Origin: Paenimyroides tangerinum
GTDB lineage: Bacteria; Bacteroidota; Bacteroidia; Flavobacteriales; Flavobacteriaceae
DNA: 64,000 nucleotides
Assembly (NCBI RefSeq): GCF_003865405.1
Contig: NZ_RQVQ01000018.1
Location: forward strand, 1-64,000
Direction: 5' to 3'
Part shown: piece by piece, positions 18,410 to 27,550 of the stretch
Layout: every line of letters starts with the position of its first letter
Position numbering within the stretch: position 1 is the stretch's first letter
Notes under the pieces: model-generated
What the model was told of the DNA's origin: nothing
Database searches by the model: none
What the model saw: the letters and a program-made list of their open reading frames with translations, nothing else
Position numbers and translations under genes: made by a program

Positions 18410-18417
18410 TATTTTTG
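18410..18417 (+). promoter_or_regulatory. -7 promoter box of the mutS2-like gene
   Basis: TATTTTTG fits TAnnTTTG. An in-frame TTG at 18415 falls inside it, so translation must start at the ATG at 18442. Confidence 0.55.
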
Positions 18418-18441
18418 TACTTATTCGATTTAAAATTAAGT

Positions 18442-20616
18442 ATGAAATCTATTCATCATAAAACCTTACAAGATTTAGAATTTTTAACTGTATTAGAAAC
18501 CATTTCAAATTATTGTACAACCGAAATGGGAAAAGAACTAGCTCTTGAGATTGAACCTTTTCCAAATCAGGAAATACTAGAATATAAGCTTTCTCAAACT
18601 TCAGAATATAATTCGAGTTTCACAAATAACAATGCAATTCCAAATCATTATTTTGATGCAATTTCGCACGAATTAAAGTTTCTTAAAATTGAAGATAGTT
18701 ATTTAGATGCAAGCAGTTTCAAAAAAATTGCAACATTGGTTACAACAGCCAATGAATTGATTTTATATCTAAAAAAGTTTGAAGATTATTATCCTAAATT
18801 AAATCAAAGAAGTAGTGAATTAGAAGTAAACAAAATCATTCTTCAGAAAATTGAACAAGTTTTAGATAAATACGGTGAAATAAAAGATAATGCTTCAGTT
18901 AATTTACAAAGCATTAGACAAACCATAAATGTAGTTCGTGGAAAAATAAATCAAAGTTTCGGAGTTGCTTTACAGCAATATAATAGCTTAGGATATTTAG
19001 ATGATATCAAAGAAACTATCGTTGATAATCGTCGTGTTCTTGCGGTTTTAGCAATGTATCGTAGAAAAGTCAAAGGTTCAGTTTTAGGACAATCTAAAAC
19101 GGGAAGTATCGTTTATATGGAACCTGAAACAACTTTTAGATTCACGCGCGAACTTTCTAATTTAGAATTTGAAGAACGCGAAGAGATAATGCGAATTTTA
19201 AAAAATCTTACGAATGATGTTCGAATCTTCGTTAATGAATTAGAAGATTTTCAAGAATTTTTAGCAGAAATAGATGTCATTTCAGGTAAAGCAAAATATG
19301 CAACTCGAATAAACGGGATTCTTCCGAAAATAAACAACGACAAACGTTTGTATTTCCGTGAAGCCTTCCACCCTATTTTATACCTTAATAATAAAGCAAA
19401 GAAAAAAATTACTTATCCACAAACGATTGAACTTACCAATGAAAATCGAATTATTGTAATTTCAGGTCCAAATGCAGGAGGAAAAAGTATTACTTTAAAA
19501 ACCATTGGTTTACTACAATTGATGTTGCAATCAGGAATTTTAATTCCTGTTCACGAACGTAGTGAAACCTTCTTTTTTGATAGAATTTTAACCGATATTG
19601 GAGATAACCAATCAATCGAGAATCACTTAAGTACCTACAGTTACCGTCTAAAAAATATGAATTACTTTTTAAAGAAAGCAAATCATAAAACGCTTTTTTT
19701 AATTGATGAATTTGGTACAGGTTCAGACCCTGAATTAGGAGGTGCTTTGGCAGAAGTTTTTCTAGAAGAGTTATACGATCGCGAATCATTTGGGATTATT
19801 ACCACGCATTATAGCAATTTAAAAATGTTAGCGAACGAATTGCCAAATGCGACAAATGCGAGTATGCTTTTCGATGAAAAATCATTAGAACCAATGTATA
19901 AATTGAGTTTAGGTCAAGCAGGTAGTTCGTTTACTTTTGAAGTAGCTCAGAAAAATGGAATTCCATATGGATTAATTAATCGTGCTAAAAAGAAAATTGA
20001 AACAGACAAAGTTCGTTTTGACAAAACCATTGCTAATCTTCAAAAAGAACGTTCTAAATTAGAAAAAACATCTCAAACATTAAAAGAAGAAGAAATAAGA
20101 GCGCGAGAAGAAAGTAAAAAATTAGAATCGACAAATACTAAAATTCAAGATAAATTAGAACGTTATCAAGAATTGTACGATGCCAATCAGCGACTGATTT
20201 ATTTAGGTCAACGATTAGATGATTTGTCTGAAAAATATTTTAATAATAAAGATAAGAAAACACTTATAGGTGAAGTTTTAAAAACGGTTGAAATAGAGAA
20301 TTCAAAACGCAAAAAAGTAACCGTAAAGGAAAAGAAAGCCAAAGAAGTAATTGAAAAAGAAATTTTAAAAGAAGTAGAAGTTAAAGTTGAGCAAATTCGT
20401 GTTGAAAAGAAAGAGAAAAAGGCTAAATTAGCCATTGAAGAAAAAGCGAATAAATCAAACTTTATTTTAAAAATTGGCGACCGAGTACGAATGATTGATG
20501 GAAAAGCAGTTGGAACAATCGACCAAATAGAAAAAAATAAGGCAACGGTTAATTACGGAATTTTTACTTCAAAAGTAGCTTTAGAAGAACTAGAAATGGT
20601 TGAACGAAAAAAGTAA
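18442..20616 (+). CDS. mutS2: MutS2-family ATPase without the Smr nuclease domain
   Basis: Branched-DNA/ribosome-associated MutS paralogue, here 724 residues. Order: N-terminal MutS core and clamp, Walker A GPNAGGKS, Walker B LFLIDEFGTGSDPE, helix-turn-helix end, a long charged coiled coil (about 530-670, rich in Lys and Glu), then a KOW-like C-terminal domain (KIGDRVRMIDGKAVGTIDQI). Typical MutS2 proteins of about 780 residues end in a Smr endonuclease domain; none is visible here, so the classical endonuclease activity is doubtful. The downstream DCC gene is 5 bases away, suggesting an operon. Confidence 0.88.
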   Translation: MKSIHHKTLQDLEFLTVLETISNYCTTEMGKELALEIEPFPNQEILEYKLSQTSEYNSSFTNNNAIPNHYFDAISHELKFLKIEDSYLDASSFKKIATLVTTANELILYLKKFEDYYPKLNQRSSELEVNKIILQKIEQVLDKYGEIKDNASVNLQSIRQTINVVRGKINQSFGVALQQYNSLGYLDDIKETIVDNRRVLAVLAMYRRKVKGSVLGQSKTGSIVYMEPETTFRFTRELSNLEFEEREEIMRILKNLTNDVRIFVNELEDFQEFLAEIDVISGKAKYATRINGILPKINNDKRLYFREAFHPILYLNNKAKKKITYPQTIELTNENRIIVISGPNAGGKSITLKTIGLLQLMLQSGILIPVHERSETFFFDRILTDIGDNQSIENHLSTYSYRLKNMNYFLKKANHKTLFLIDEFGTGSDPELGGALAEVFLEELYDRESFGIITTHYSNLKMLANELPNATNASMLFDEKSLEPMYKLSLGQAGSSFTFEVAQKNGIPYGLINRAKKKIETDKVRFDKTIANLQKERSKLEKTSQTLKEEEIRAREESKKLESTNTKIQDKLERYQELYDANQRLIYLGQRLDDLSEKYFNNKDKKTLIGEVLKTVEIENSKRKKVTVKEKKAKEVIEKEILKEVEVKVEQIRVEKKEKKAKLAIEEKANKSNFILKIGDRVRMIDGKAVGTIDQIEKNKATVNYGIFTSKVALEELEMVERKK

Positions 20617-20621
20617 AAAAA

Positions 20622-21029
20622 ATGGAATTCCCAAAAGAAAAACAAATTATACTATTTGATGGAGTTTGCAATTATTGTAACGATATTGTAAATAAAATTA
20701 TAGAATCTGACAACAAAGATTTATTTCGATTTGTTGCACTTCAATCTGAAAAAGGACAAGAAATTATCAAGTACATTGGAATTAATCCAAATATAGATAG
20801 CATTGTACTTTATCAACCTGGGTTTGCCTATTATGTAAAAAGTGAGGCGATTTTTAAAATTGCACGACAGTTAAATTCTGGCTTTACATTAATTAAGTTA
20901 CTAAGCATATTACCAAGTAGTTTAGCTGATTTAGGATATAATTATTTTGCTAAAAACAGATACAATTGGTATGGTAAAAAAGAAGCTTGTATGATTCCTA
21001 CTCCAGAAATAAAAGCGAAATTTTTATAA
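20622..21029 (+). CDS. DCC-family thiol-disulfide oxidoreductase (DUF393)
   Basis: 135-residue protein with the defining N-terminal DGVCNYCN motif (family DxxCxxC), followed by a predicted thioredoxin-like fold: FRFVALQSEKGQEIIKYI and SEAIFKIARQL. Members are thought to be redox-active but are poorly characterised. No signal peptide. It directly follows the mutS2-like gene on the same strand. Confidence 0.85.
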   Translation: MEFPKEKQIILFDGVCNYCNDIVNKIIESDNKDLFRFVALQSEKGQEIIKYIGINPNIDSIVLYQPGFAYYVKSEAIFKIARQLNSGFTLIKLLSILPSSLADLGYNYFAKNRYNWYGKKEACMIPTPEIKAKFL

Positions 21030-21072
21030 AAATAAAACCACTAATTAATTTCTATTAAAATATGGCAATGCG

Positions 21073-21080
21073 TATATTTG
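21073..21080 (+). promoter_or_regulatory. -7 promoter box of pheT
   Basis: TATATTTG fits TAnnTTTG, 20 bases before the ATG at 21101. Confidence 0.5.
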
Positions 21081-21100
21081 CCTTTTAAAAAAACAAACTG

Positions 21101-23536
21101 ATGCAAATTTCATATAACTGGTTAAAACAATTCATCAAATTAGAAACTCCTATCGAAGAAACGGCTGCTTTATTAACTGATTTAGGTTTAGAAGTAGAAG
21201 GAATTTATCCTTACGAAAGTTTAAAAGGTGGTTTAAAAGGTGTGGTTGTTGGACACGTTATTTCGTGCGAACAACATCCGAATGCAGACAAATTAAAAAT
21301 TACCAAAGTTGATTTAGGAAATGGTGAAGCTCCAGTTCAAATCGTTTGTGGTGCTGCAAATGTAGCTGCTGGTCAAAAAGTAGTAGTTGCAACAATTGGC
21401 ACAACACTTTACGATAAAGACGGAGAATCGTTCCAAATTAAAAAAGGAAAGATTCGTGGCGAAGAAAGTTTTGGTATGATTTGCGCTGAAGATGAACTTG
21501 GTTTAGGAGAATCTCACGACGGAATTATGGTTTTAAGTGATGCTTTAAAACCTGGAACACCAGCTGCAGAAGTTTTTGAAATTACAACAGATGATGTTTT
21601 AGAAATTGGTTTAACACCAAATCGTGCTGATGCAATGAGCCATTTAGGTGTTGCACGTGATTTACGTGCAGGGATGTTACAAAACAATCCAAACCAACAT
21701 ATTTCTGAAATTCTTACTCCATCTGTTACAAAATTTAAAGTCGAAAAACGTACATTAAAATACGATATCGACGTTGCTGACAGCAAACAAACTCCACGTT
21801 ATGCTGGAGTTACCATTTCTGACGTAGAAGTAAAATCTTCTCCAGATTGGTTACAAAATCGATTAAAAGCAATTGGAATCACTCCAAAAAATAATATCGT
21901 TGACGCTACAAATTACGTTTTACACGAATTAGGTCAACCTCTTCACGCTTTTGATTCGGCAAGAATTAAAGGAAATAAAATCTATGTTAAAAACGTACCA
22001 ACTGGAACTAAATTTGAAACTTTAGATGGAATCGTTCGTGAATTACACGAAGAGGATATTGTTATATGTGATGATAAAAGTCCGTTATGTATTGCAGGAG
22101 TTTTAGGAGGAAGTTATTCAGGAGTTTCGGCAACAACAACTTCTATCTTCTTAGAAAGTGCTTATTTTAATCCTGTTTCTGTACGTAAAACTGCGAAAAG
22201 ACACGGAATCAGTACAGATGCATCTTTCCGTTTTGAAAGAGGAATCGACCCAAACATTACGGTTTATGCATTAAAACGAGCTGCTCTTTTAATTATGGAA
22301 ATCGCAGGTGGTGAAATAACATCGGATATTGTTGATATTTACAATAAAAAAGTTGAGGATTTCAATGTATTCTTAAACTTCAATAATGTAAATAGAATTT
22401 TAGGTGAAGAAATATCTAAAGAAACCATCAAAAAAATCTTAGTTTCATTAGACATCAAAGTTAATAGCATTTCTGATTTAGGTTTAGGTTTAACTGTTCC
22501 TTCATACCGAGTTGATGTACAACGTGAAATTGATGTGATTGAAGAAATTTTACGCGTTTATGGTTTTAATAATATCAAAACGGGTTCAAAATTAAACGCT
22601 ACTATTTCAAATAGTTCAAGAACTGAAGATTATAAAGTTCAGAATATCATAGCAAACCAATTAGTAAGTCAAGGTTTTAATGAAATTATGGCAAATTCAT
22701 TAACTACGCCTACCTACTCTACTTTGGTAAACGAATTAAATGAAAATAATCAAGTAAAAATTTTAAATCCTTTAAGTAATGATTTGTCAATTATGAGACA
22801 AACCTTATTATTTGGTGGTTTAGAATCGATATCATTCAATATCAATAGAAAAAACACCGATTTAAAATATTTTGAATTCGGAAAAACCTACGCTAAAACT
22901 TTAGTTGGTTACGAAGAAAACAAACATATGACGTTATTTGCAACTGGAAATATTACACAATCAAACTGGAATATTAAAGTTCAACCGATGGATTTCTTCA
23001 CTTTTAAAGGATATATTGAAGTTGCTTTAGAACGTTTAGGAATTAACAAATACAATGCAAAACCAACCGAAAGTGATATTTTCGCTGAAGGAATGTCATA
23101 TTTTGTTGGAGATAGAAAGATTTTAGATTTTGGTTTAGTTAAAAAATCAATTGCAAAACATTTTGATATCAAACAAGATGTTTTCTATGCCGATTTTAAA
23201 TGGGATAATGTATTGACTTTAATTTCTGCTAAAATCAAATTTACAGAAATCAATAAATTCCCAGTAGTTAAACGTGATTTAGCACTTTTAATAAACTCTG
23301 AAGTTGCTTTCAATCAGATTTATCAAACAGTAAAATTAGTTGATAAAAACATCATTACAGATATTTCGTTATTTGATGTCTATGAAGGAGATAAACTTCC
23401 TGAAGGAAAAAAATCATACGCAATTAGTATCAAACTTCAAGATGCAAATAAAACTTTAACTGATACTCAAATCGAGAAAATTATGTCAAAAGTTCAATCA
23501 CAATTAGCAACAGAAGTTGGTGCAGAATTAAGATAA
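21101..23536 (+). CDS. pheT: Phenylalanine--tRNA ligase beta subunit
   Basis: Beta chain of the alpha2-beta2 enzyme that charges tRNA-Phe. The 811-residue protein shows an N-terminal start MQISYNWLKQFI, an EMAP/tRNA-binding domain (VVGHVISCEQHPNADKLKI), the B3/B4 editing region (LTPNRADAMSHLGVARDL, HELGQPLHAFD), a B5 domain, the catalytic-like core and a C-terminal anticodon-binding FDX-ACB domain (FPVVKRDLALLI...). Full length. The alpha-subunit gene pheS is not adjacent, which is normal in Bacteroidota. Confidence 0.97.
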   Translation: MQISYNWLKQFIKLETPIEETAALLTDLGLEVEGIYPYESLKGGLKGVVVGHVISCEQHPNADKLKITKVDLGNGEAPVQIVCGAANVAAGQKVVVATIGTTLYDKDGESFQIKKGKIRGEESFGMICAEDELGLGESHDGIMVLSDALKPGTPAAEVFEITTDDVLEIGLTPNRADAMSHLGVARDLRAGMLQNNPNQHISEILTPSVTKFKVEKRTLKYDIDVADSKQTPRYAGVTISDVEVKSSPDWLQNRLKAIGITPKNNIVDATNYVLHELGQPLHAFDSARIKGNKIYVKNVPTGTKFETLDGIVRELHEEDIVICDDKSPLCIAGVLGGSYSGVSATTTSIFLESAYFNPVSVRKTAKRHGISTDASFRFERGIDPNITVYALKRAALLIMEIAGGEITSDIVDIYNKKVEDFNVFLNFNNVNRILGEEISKETIKKILVSLDIKVNSISDLGLGLTVPSYRVDVQREIDVIEEILRVYGFNNIKTGSKLNATISNSSRTEDYKVQNIIANQLVSQGFNEIMANSLTTPTYSTLVNELNENNQVKILNPLSNDLSIMRQTLLFGGLESISFNINRKNTDLKYFEFGKTYAKTLVGYEENKHMTLFATGNITQSNWNIKVQPMDFFTFKGYIEVALERLGINKYNAKPTESDIFAEGMSYFVGDRKILDFGLVKKSIAKHFDIKQDVFYADFKWDNVLTLISAKIKFTEINKFPVVKRDLALLINSEVAFNQIYQTVKLVDKNIITDISLFDVYEGDKLPEGKKSYAISIKLQDANKTLTDTQIEKIMSKVQSQLATEVGAELR

Positions 23537-23542
23537 AAACAA

Positions 23543-23571
23543 AAAAATCAGCTTTTCAAGCTGATTTTTTT
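23543..23571 (+). terminator. Rho-independent terminator of pheT
   Basis: AAAATCAGCTT pairs with AAGCTGATTTT around a 3-base loop, flanked by A and T runs; could act on both strands. Confidence 0.85.
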
Positions 23572-23600
23572 GTTTCAGTATTCCTAGTTTTGCTATAAAC

Positions 23601-23634
23601 AAAAAGAGCCTTTAGATTAACTAAAAGCTCTTTT
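23601..23634 (-). terminator. Terminator of SRP RNA copy 1
   Basis: Read on the minus strand, AAAAGAGCTTTTAG pairs with CTAAAGGCTCTTTT with one mismatch, followed by T; it lies 16 bases downstream of the RNA 3' end. Confidence 0.65.
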
Positions 23635-23650
23635 GTAATTTCTTAAAAAA

Positions 23651-23742
23651 GCAAGCGACCTACATCGCACCGCTACAACCAAATACCTTTGCTGCGTTCC
23701 CGCCCTGGAGGAGTCATTAGGAGCTGGTCGTGTAGGACTTGC
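23651..23742 (-). ncRNA. ffs: Signal recognition particle RNA (4.5S, small bacterial type), copy 1
   Basis: RNA core of the signal recognition particle, which with Ffh targets nascent membrane and secreted proteins. On the minus strand the ends GCAAGUCCUACA and UGUAGGUCGCUUGC pair into a long hairpin, and the apical part has the diagnostic SRP domain IV sequence around CCAGGGCGGGAACGCAGC (GGAA tetraloop region). Length about 92 bases. It differs from copy 2 at only three positions. It has its own -7/-33 promoter and terminator. Confidence 0.9.
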
Positions 23743-23747
23743 TTCTG

Positions 23748-23776
23748 CAAATATACAACAAATCCAGTAACTTCAA
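23748..23776 (-). promoter_or_regulatory. Promoter of SRP RNA copy 1
   Basis: On the minus strand, -33 TTG (23776-23774) and -7 TATATTTG (23755-23748) are 18 bases apart; the RNA starts about six bases downstream, as expected for a stable RNA. Confidence 0.7.
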
Positions 23777-23786
23777 AGGATTTCAA

Positions 23787-23819
23787 ACAAAAAAACTCTA
23801 CTTTTTTAAGTAGAGTTTT
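23787..23819 (-). terminator. Terminator of SRP RNA copy 2
   Basis: AAAACTCTACTT pairs perfectly with AAGTAGAGTTTT around a 6-base loop; on the minus strand it is followed by T7. It separates the two SRP RNA units. Confidence 0.85.
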
Positions 23820-23838
23820 CTGTATTATTTTAAAAAAT

Positions 23839-23932
23839 GGCAAGCGACCTACATCGCACCGCTACAACCGAATACCTTTGCTGCGTTCCCACCCTGGAGG
23901 AGTCATCAGGAGCTGGTCGTGTAGGACTTGCC
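23839..23932 (-). ncRNA. ffs: Signal recognition particle RNA (4.5S, small bacterial type), copy 2
   Basis: Second, tandem SRP RNA gene, same strand and architecture as copy 1, with the apical GGGAACGCAGC motif intact and the terminal helix one base pair longer (GGCAAG/CUUGCC). The three differences from copy 1 all lie in the central and apical part; one is GGGCGGG to GGGUGGG next to the tetraloop stem. Own promoter and terminator. Both copies look functional. Confidence 0.9.
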
Positions 23933-23936
23933 GCTG

Positions 23937-23966
23937 CAAATATACAAACATTTTATATTTTCACAA
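23937..23966 (-). promoter_or_regulatory. Promoter of SRP RNA copy 2
   Basis: On the minus strand, -33 TTG (23966-23964) and -7 TATATTTG (23944-23937) are 19 bases apart; the -7 box is identical to that of copy 1. Confidence 0.7.
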
Positions 23967-24021
23967 GTACTTTGTAAATAAAAAAATCTATTGTATTATT
24001 GTAGTATATAAAAAAAACGAA

Positions 24022-25089
24022 ATGAAAAAACATAACATTTTAGCATTGTTTACTTTAGGTCTAATATTTACAGCTTGTAATGATGACAAAAAAAATACTT
24101 TCTCTATTAATTCTAGTACGTTAAAACAGACTTATCATACAAATGAAACACTTCCGCTTGAAATTGATAATCCAAATAACACAGTGATAGATTCAGTTGT
24201 ATATTTTTCTAACGACTTAAAAATTGGCTCTACAAAAGGTAAATTACCATTTAATTATTCGTTATCTAAAGAAAAATTTGGAACAAAAACAATTAAAGCT
24301 ATTGTTTATTCACAAGGTCAAGAATCAGAAAGTACAATAAAAGTTAACATATACTCTAATGTTGCTCCTCAAATTTTATCGTATACAGTTCTAAACACAT
24401 ATCCTCACGATATTAAAGCATATACACAAGGTTTAGAATTTTACGGTGATATTTTAATTGAAAGTACTGGAAATGGTGAAGGAGTTGGAACCAGAAAGAA
24501 AGGTAAATCGAGTGTAAGAAAAGTAAATCCTCAAACAGGTGAAGTTTTAAAAATCAACGAACTTCCTGATTCAATTTTTGGTGAAGGTGCAACTATTCTT
24601 AACAATAAATTATTTCAACTTACTTATCTAAATAACGAAGCTTATGTTTATAATTTAGAAACTTTAGAAAAAGAACAAACAATTCCGTATTTCAAAAAAA
24701 TGGAAGGTTGGGGTTTAACAAACGATGGTACAAATTTATATATGACTGATGGTTCAGATAGAATTTATATTGTAAATCCTGAAACCTTTGAAATGATTGA
24801 TTACATTGTTGTATCCACTCCAAACGGAACAGTTCCTTCAATAAACGAATTAGAATGGGTTAATGGTAAGATTTTTGCTAATTTTTATGGTCAAGAAGCT
24901 ATTGCTGTGATTAATCCAACAAACGGAATTATTGAAGCCGTAATTGATTTAAGTACTCTTAGAAACAATGTTACAAAACACGCTGACCTTGATGTTTTAA
25001 ACGGAATAGCTTACAACAAAAAAACAGACACTTATTTTGTTACTGGTAAAAACTGGGATAAAATGTTTGAAATTAAAATTAATAAATAG
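24022..25089 (+). CDS. Glutaminyl-peptide cyclotransferase (glutamine cyclotransferase), lipoprotein
   Basis: Converts N-terminal glutamine of peptides to pyroglutamate. The 355-residue protein begins with a lipoprotein signal (TLGLIFTACNDD), an Ig-like N-terminal part and then the five-bladed beta-propeller of the plant-type glutamine cyclotransferase family: YTQGLEFYGDILIESTGNGEG, FGEGATILNNKLFQLTY, EGWGLTNDGTNLYMTDGSD. Start at 24022 is certain because the frame further upstream crosses both SRP RNA genes. Expected to be anchored in the envelope. Monocistronic. Confidence 0.9.
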   Translation: MKKHNILALFTLGLIFTACNDDKKNTFSINSSTLKQTYHTNETLPLEIDNPNNTVIDSVVYFSNDLKIGSTKGKLPFNYSLSKEKFGTKTIKAIVYSQGQESESTIKVNIYSNVAPQILSYTVLNTYPHDIKAYTQGLEFYGDILIESTGNGEGVGTRKKGKSSVRKVNPQTGEVLKINELPDSIFGEGATILNNKLFQLTYLNNEAYVYNLETLEKEQTIPYFKKMEGWGLTNDGTNLYMTDGSDRIYIVNPETFEMIDYIVVSTPNGTVPSINELEWVNGKIFANFYGQEAIAVINPTNGIIEAVIDLSTLRNNVTKHADLDVLNGIAYNKKTDTYFVTGKNWDKMFEIKINK

Positions 25090-25104
25090 TAAAAAGTCTT
25101 TTTT

Positions 25105-25147
25105 AAACATGTCCCAAAAAGACATACACTTTTTTGGGGCATGTTTA
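25105..25147 (+). terminator. Terminator-like hairpin after the glutamine cyclotransferase
   Basis: AAACATGTCCCAAAAA pairs with TTTTTGGGGCATGTTT (one G-T pair). The following T run is short, so it may be a weak terminator or an mRNA 3'-end stabiliser. Confidence 0.6.
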
Positions 25148-25364
25148 TAAATATAAAAAGGAAAAAAAATTCAGTGTAACACATTTTTAGATTTAGTAAT
25201 TAATCAAGAAAGCTACTAATGTTTATTTAGTAATTATATTTATTGCCTTGAGATGAATTACTATATTGTTTCTTAGAGTGAATATAAATACTTTTTAATT
25301 TTTAATATAACTTTAAAAAAAACTCTTAGCCTCGTGCAAAAGATATAACTCATTAATTTAAAAA

Positions 25365-26027
25365 ATGTCTTCACATCATATTGTTCGCGACGATCAAGAA
25401 CCTGCATTAATAATTGCAAATGGAGAATCTTGTAACAGAGAATTATTAGATCAATTGCTTGAATGGTCACCACTTGTAGTTGTTTTAGATTCAGCTATTG
25501 AACGTGTTATCGAACTAGGAATAAAAATTGATGTTTTGATTGGTGATTTTGACCGTGATTTTGATTTTGAAAAATATAAAGATTTGCAATTCCCAATTGA
25601 AATTGTAAAAGTCGAAGATCAAAATTCTACTGATTTAGACAAAGCTTATAACTATTTGATAGAAAGAAATATTCCAGCTGCAAATGTTGTTTGGGCAACT
25701 GGTCGCAGAGCTGATCATACAATCACAAACTTAACAAATGTTATAAAATTTAAAGATAAATTGAAGATCGTTTTATTAGATGATTATTCAAAAGTATTTT
25801 TACTACCGAAATCATTTAAAAAATGGTATCCGAAAAACACTCCTATATCATTAATTCCACTAGGAATCGTAAACGGAATAACAACAAATAATTTAGCGTA
25901 TTCTTTAAAAAACGAATCTTTAGAAATTGGTTTTAGATCAGGAAGCAGTAATCATGTTTCTGAAGATGGAATAGTCGAAATTACATATACAAAAGGTTTT
26001 TTATTGATGATGGAATGTTTTGACTAG
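25365..26027 (+). CDS. Thiamine pyrophosphokinase
   Basis: Transfers pyrophosphate from ATP to thiamine, giving thiamine diphosphate, the cofactor of the transketolase encoded earlier in the window. The 220-residue protein shows the family features [33 protein letters not shown] (Asp-rich catalytic loop), [15 protein letters not shown] and [13 protein letters not shown]. No thiamine riboswitch was seen upstream. Its stop overlaps the end of the convergent aroC by 4 bases. Confidence 0.93.
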   Translation: MSSHHIVRDDQEPALIIANGESCNRELLDQLLEWSPLVVVLDSAIERVIELGIKIDVLIGDFDRDFDFEKYKDLQFPIEIVKVEDQNSTDLDKAYNYLIERNIPAANVVWATGRRADHTITNLTNVIKFKDKLKIVLLDDYSKVFLLPKSFKKWYPKNTPISLIPLGIVNGITTNNLAYSLKNESLEIGFRSGSSNHVSEDGIVEITYTKGFLLMMECFD

Positions 26028-27067
26028 ATAATAAAATCAGCCAAAACCAAAGCAGCCATGGCTTCAACAATTGGCACGGCACGGGGTAAAACACAAGCAT
26101 CATGACGTCCTCTTCCTTCAATTTCTTTTAATTCACCTAAAACAGAAAGCATTTCTTGTTTTTGAAGCAACGTTGCAACAGGTTTGAATGCAACACGGAA
26201 ATAAATATCCATTCCATTGCTTATTCCTCCTTGGATTCCACCTGAATAATTTGTTTTTGTAGTTCCATCAACATTGAAATAATCGTTATGTTGGCTTCCA
26301 AACATAGTTGTACCGTCAAAACCACTACCAAATTCAAAACCTTTAGAAGCATTGATACTCAACATTGCTTTGGCAAGTTCTGCTTCTAAACGATCAAAAA
26401 CAGGATTTCCTAAACCAATTGGAACATTTTTAATAACACATGTAATAATTCCACCAATTGTATCGCCATTTTTCTTTAAATCTTTAATTAAATTTTCCAT
26501 TTGGTTCGCAACTTCAAAATCGGGACAACGAACATCATTTGATTCTATTAATGTTAAATCTAATTCATTATAATTTTTAGTAAGAGAAATATTACCTACA
26601 GAAGATACATAAGCTTGAATTGAAATCGAATTAATTATCTGCTTAGCAATTGCACCACCAACAACACGACAAGCTGTTTCACGTGCAGAACTTCTTCCGC
26701 CACCTCTAAAATCACGATAACCATATTTTTGCTGATAAGTAAAATCTGCATGACTTGGACGGAAAAAATCTTTTAAATGATCGTAATCCTGTGACTTTTT
26801 ATTTTCATTAGGAATCATAAAACCAATTGGAGTACCTGTGGTTTTACCTTCAAAAATCCCAGAAAAAAACTGAACCTTATCTGATTCTTTACGTTGAGTT
26901 ACAATTTTAGATTGACCCGGTTTTCTACGGTCTAATTCAGTTTGAATAAAATCTAAATCAATTAAAATTCCAGCCGGACAACCATCTATCACTCCTCCTA
27001 TTGCATCTCCATGAGATTCACCAAATGTTGTAAGCTTAAAATTCTTCCCAAACGTATTTCCTGACAT
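26024..27067 (-). CDS. aroC: Chorismate synthase
   Basis: Last step of the shikimate pathway: 5-enolpyruvylshikimate-3-phosphate to chorismate, using reduced FMN. The 347-residue protein has the three family signatures: [18 protein letters not shown] near the N-terminus, [18 protein letters not shown], and [19 protein letters not shown] near the C-terminus. I start at the ATG at 27067 ([10 protein letters not shown]), the family-typical start; the frame upstream is an AT-rich extension. Monocistronic on the minus strand. Confidence 0.97.
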   Translation of the reverse strand: MSGNTFGKNFKLTTFGESHGDAIGGVIDGCPAGILIDLDFIQTELDRRKPGQSKIVTQRKESDKVQFFSGIFEGKTTGTPIGFMIPNENKKSQDYDHLKDFFRPSHADFTYQQKYGYRDFRGGGRSSARETACRVVGGAIAKQIINSISIQAYVSSVGNISLTKNYNELDLTLIESNDVRCPDFEVANQMENLIKDLKKNGDTIGGIITCVIKNVPIGLGNPVFDRLEAELAKAMLSINASKGFEFGSGFDGTTMFGSQHNDYFNVDGTTKTNYSGGIQGGISNGMDIYFRVAFKPVATLLQKQEMLSVLGELKEIEGRGRHDACVLPRAVPIVEAMAALVLADFII

Positions 27068-27103
27068 ATTCGTAATTTTTACTTCAAATTTAATGATAAA
27101 ATA

Positions 27104-27130
27104 AAAAGCTATCAATAAATGATAGCTTTT
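27104..27130. repeat. Hairpin in the aroC 5' region
   Basis: AAAAGCTATCA and TGATAGCTTTT form a perfect 11-bp inverted repeat with a 5-base loop, 37 bases upstream of the aroC ATG. It looks like a terminator, yet no gene ends here on either strand. Confidence 0.55.
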
Positions 27131-27463
27131 ATTTAGTAAACAACAAACAAACTTTGTCTCAATACAGACAAAAATTTAATAAAGATGACTAATTGAGTAA
27201 TAATCCTTAGCAATATAGTTATTTTATTTAACAATTACATAAATATTAAAAGTTTTTTTTGAATAAAACATTATTGTAAGAAAATTTAATTATTATTTTT
27301 ATAATGAGTGTAATATTGAATACAAATTTAATTTTCAAAAGAAAACATACTGAAAACTAAAAATAATTAATTTAATTATTTTCTAATTAAAACAACAAAT
27401 GTTAAATCAAATTAAAACCAAGCTAATTAATGTTAAAAAAAACTAATTTTTAAAACAATAAAT
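27131..27463. other. AT-rich intergenic stretch
   Basis: About 330 bases with no convincing gene or RNA. It must hold the aroC promoter on the minus strand and lies upstream of the promoter of the HNH-derived gene; I could not single out an aroC -7 box. Confidence 0.45.
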
Positions 27464-27471
27464 TACTTTTG
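27464..27471 (+). promoter_or_regulatory. -7 promoter box of the HNH-derived gene
   Basis: TACTTTTG fits TAnnTTTG; the ATG at 27551 is 79 bases downstream, giving an unusually long leader for this window. Confidence 0.45.
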
Positions 27472-27550
27472 TATGATCAAACCAAAAAACACATTGAAAA
27501 TTTAACCTGATTAAAAAAAAATCTATAGTGAATTTCTAAATAAATTATTA

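Noticed and set aside
23689..24021. N-terminal extension of the glutamine cyclotransferase
   Set aside because: The extension translates both SRP RNA genes in antisense; the lipoprotein signal begins at the ATG at 24022.
25090..25364. Thiamine (TPP) riboswitch upstream of thiamine pyrophosphokinase
   Set aside because: No THI-box-like conserved sequence (CUGAGA or ACCUGAUCUGG type) was found in the leader.
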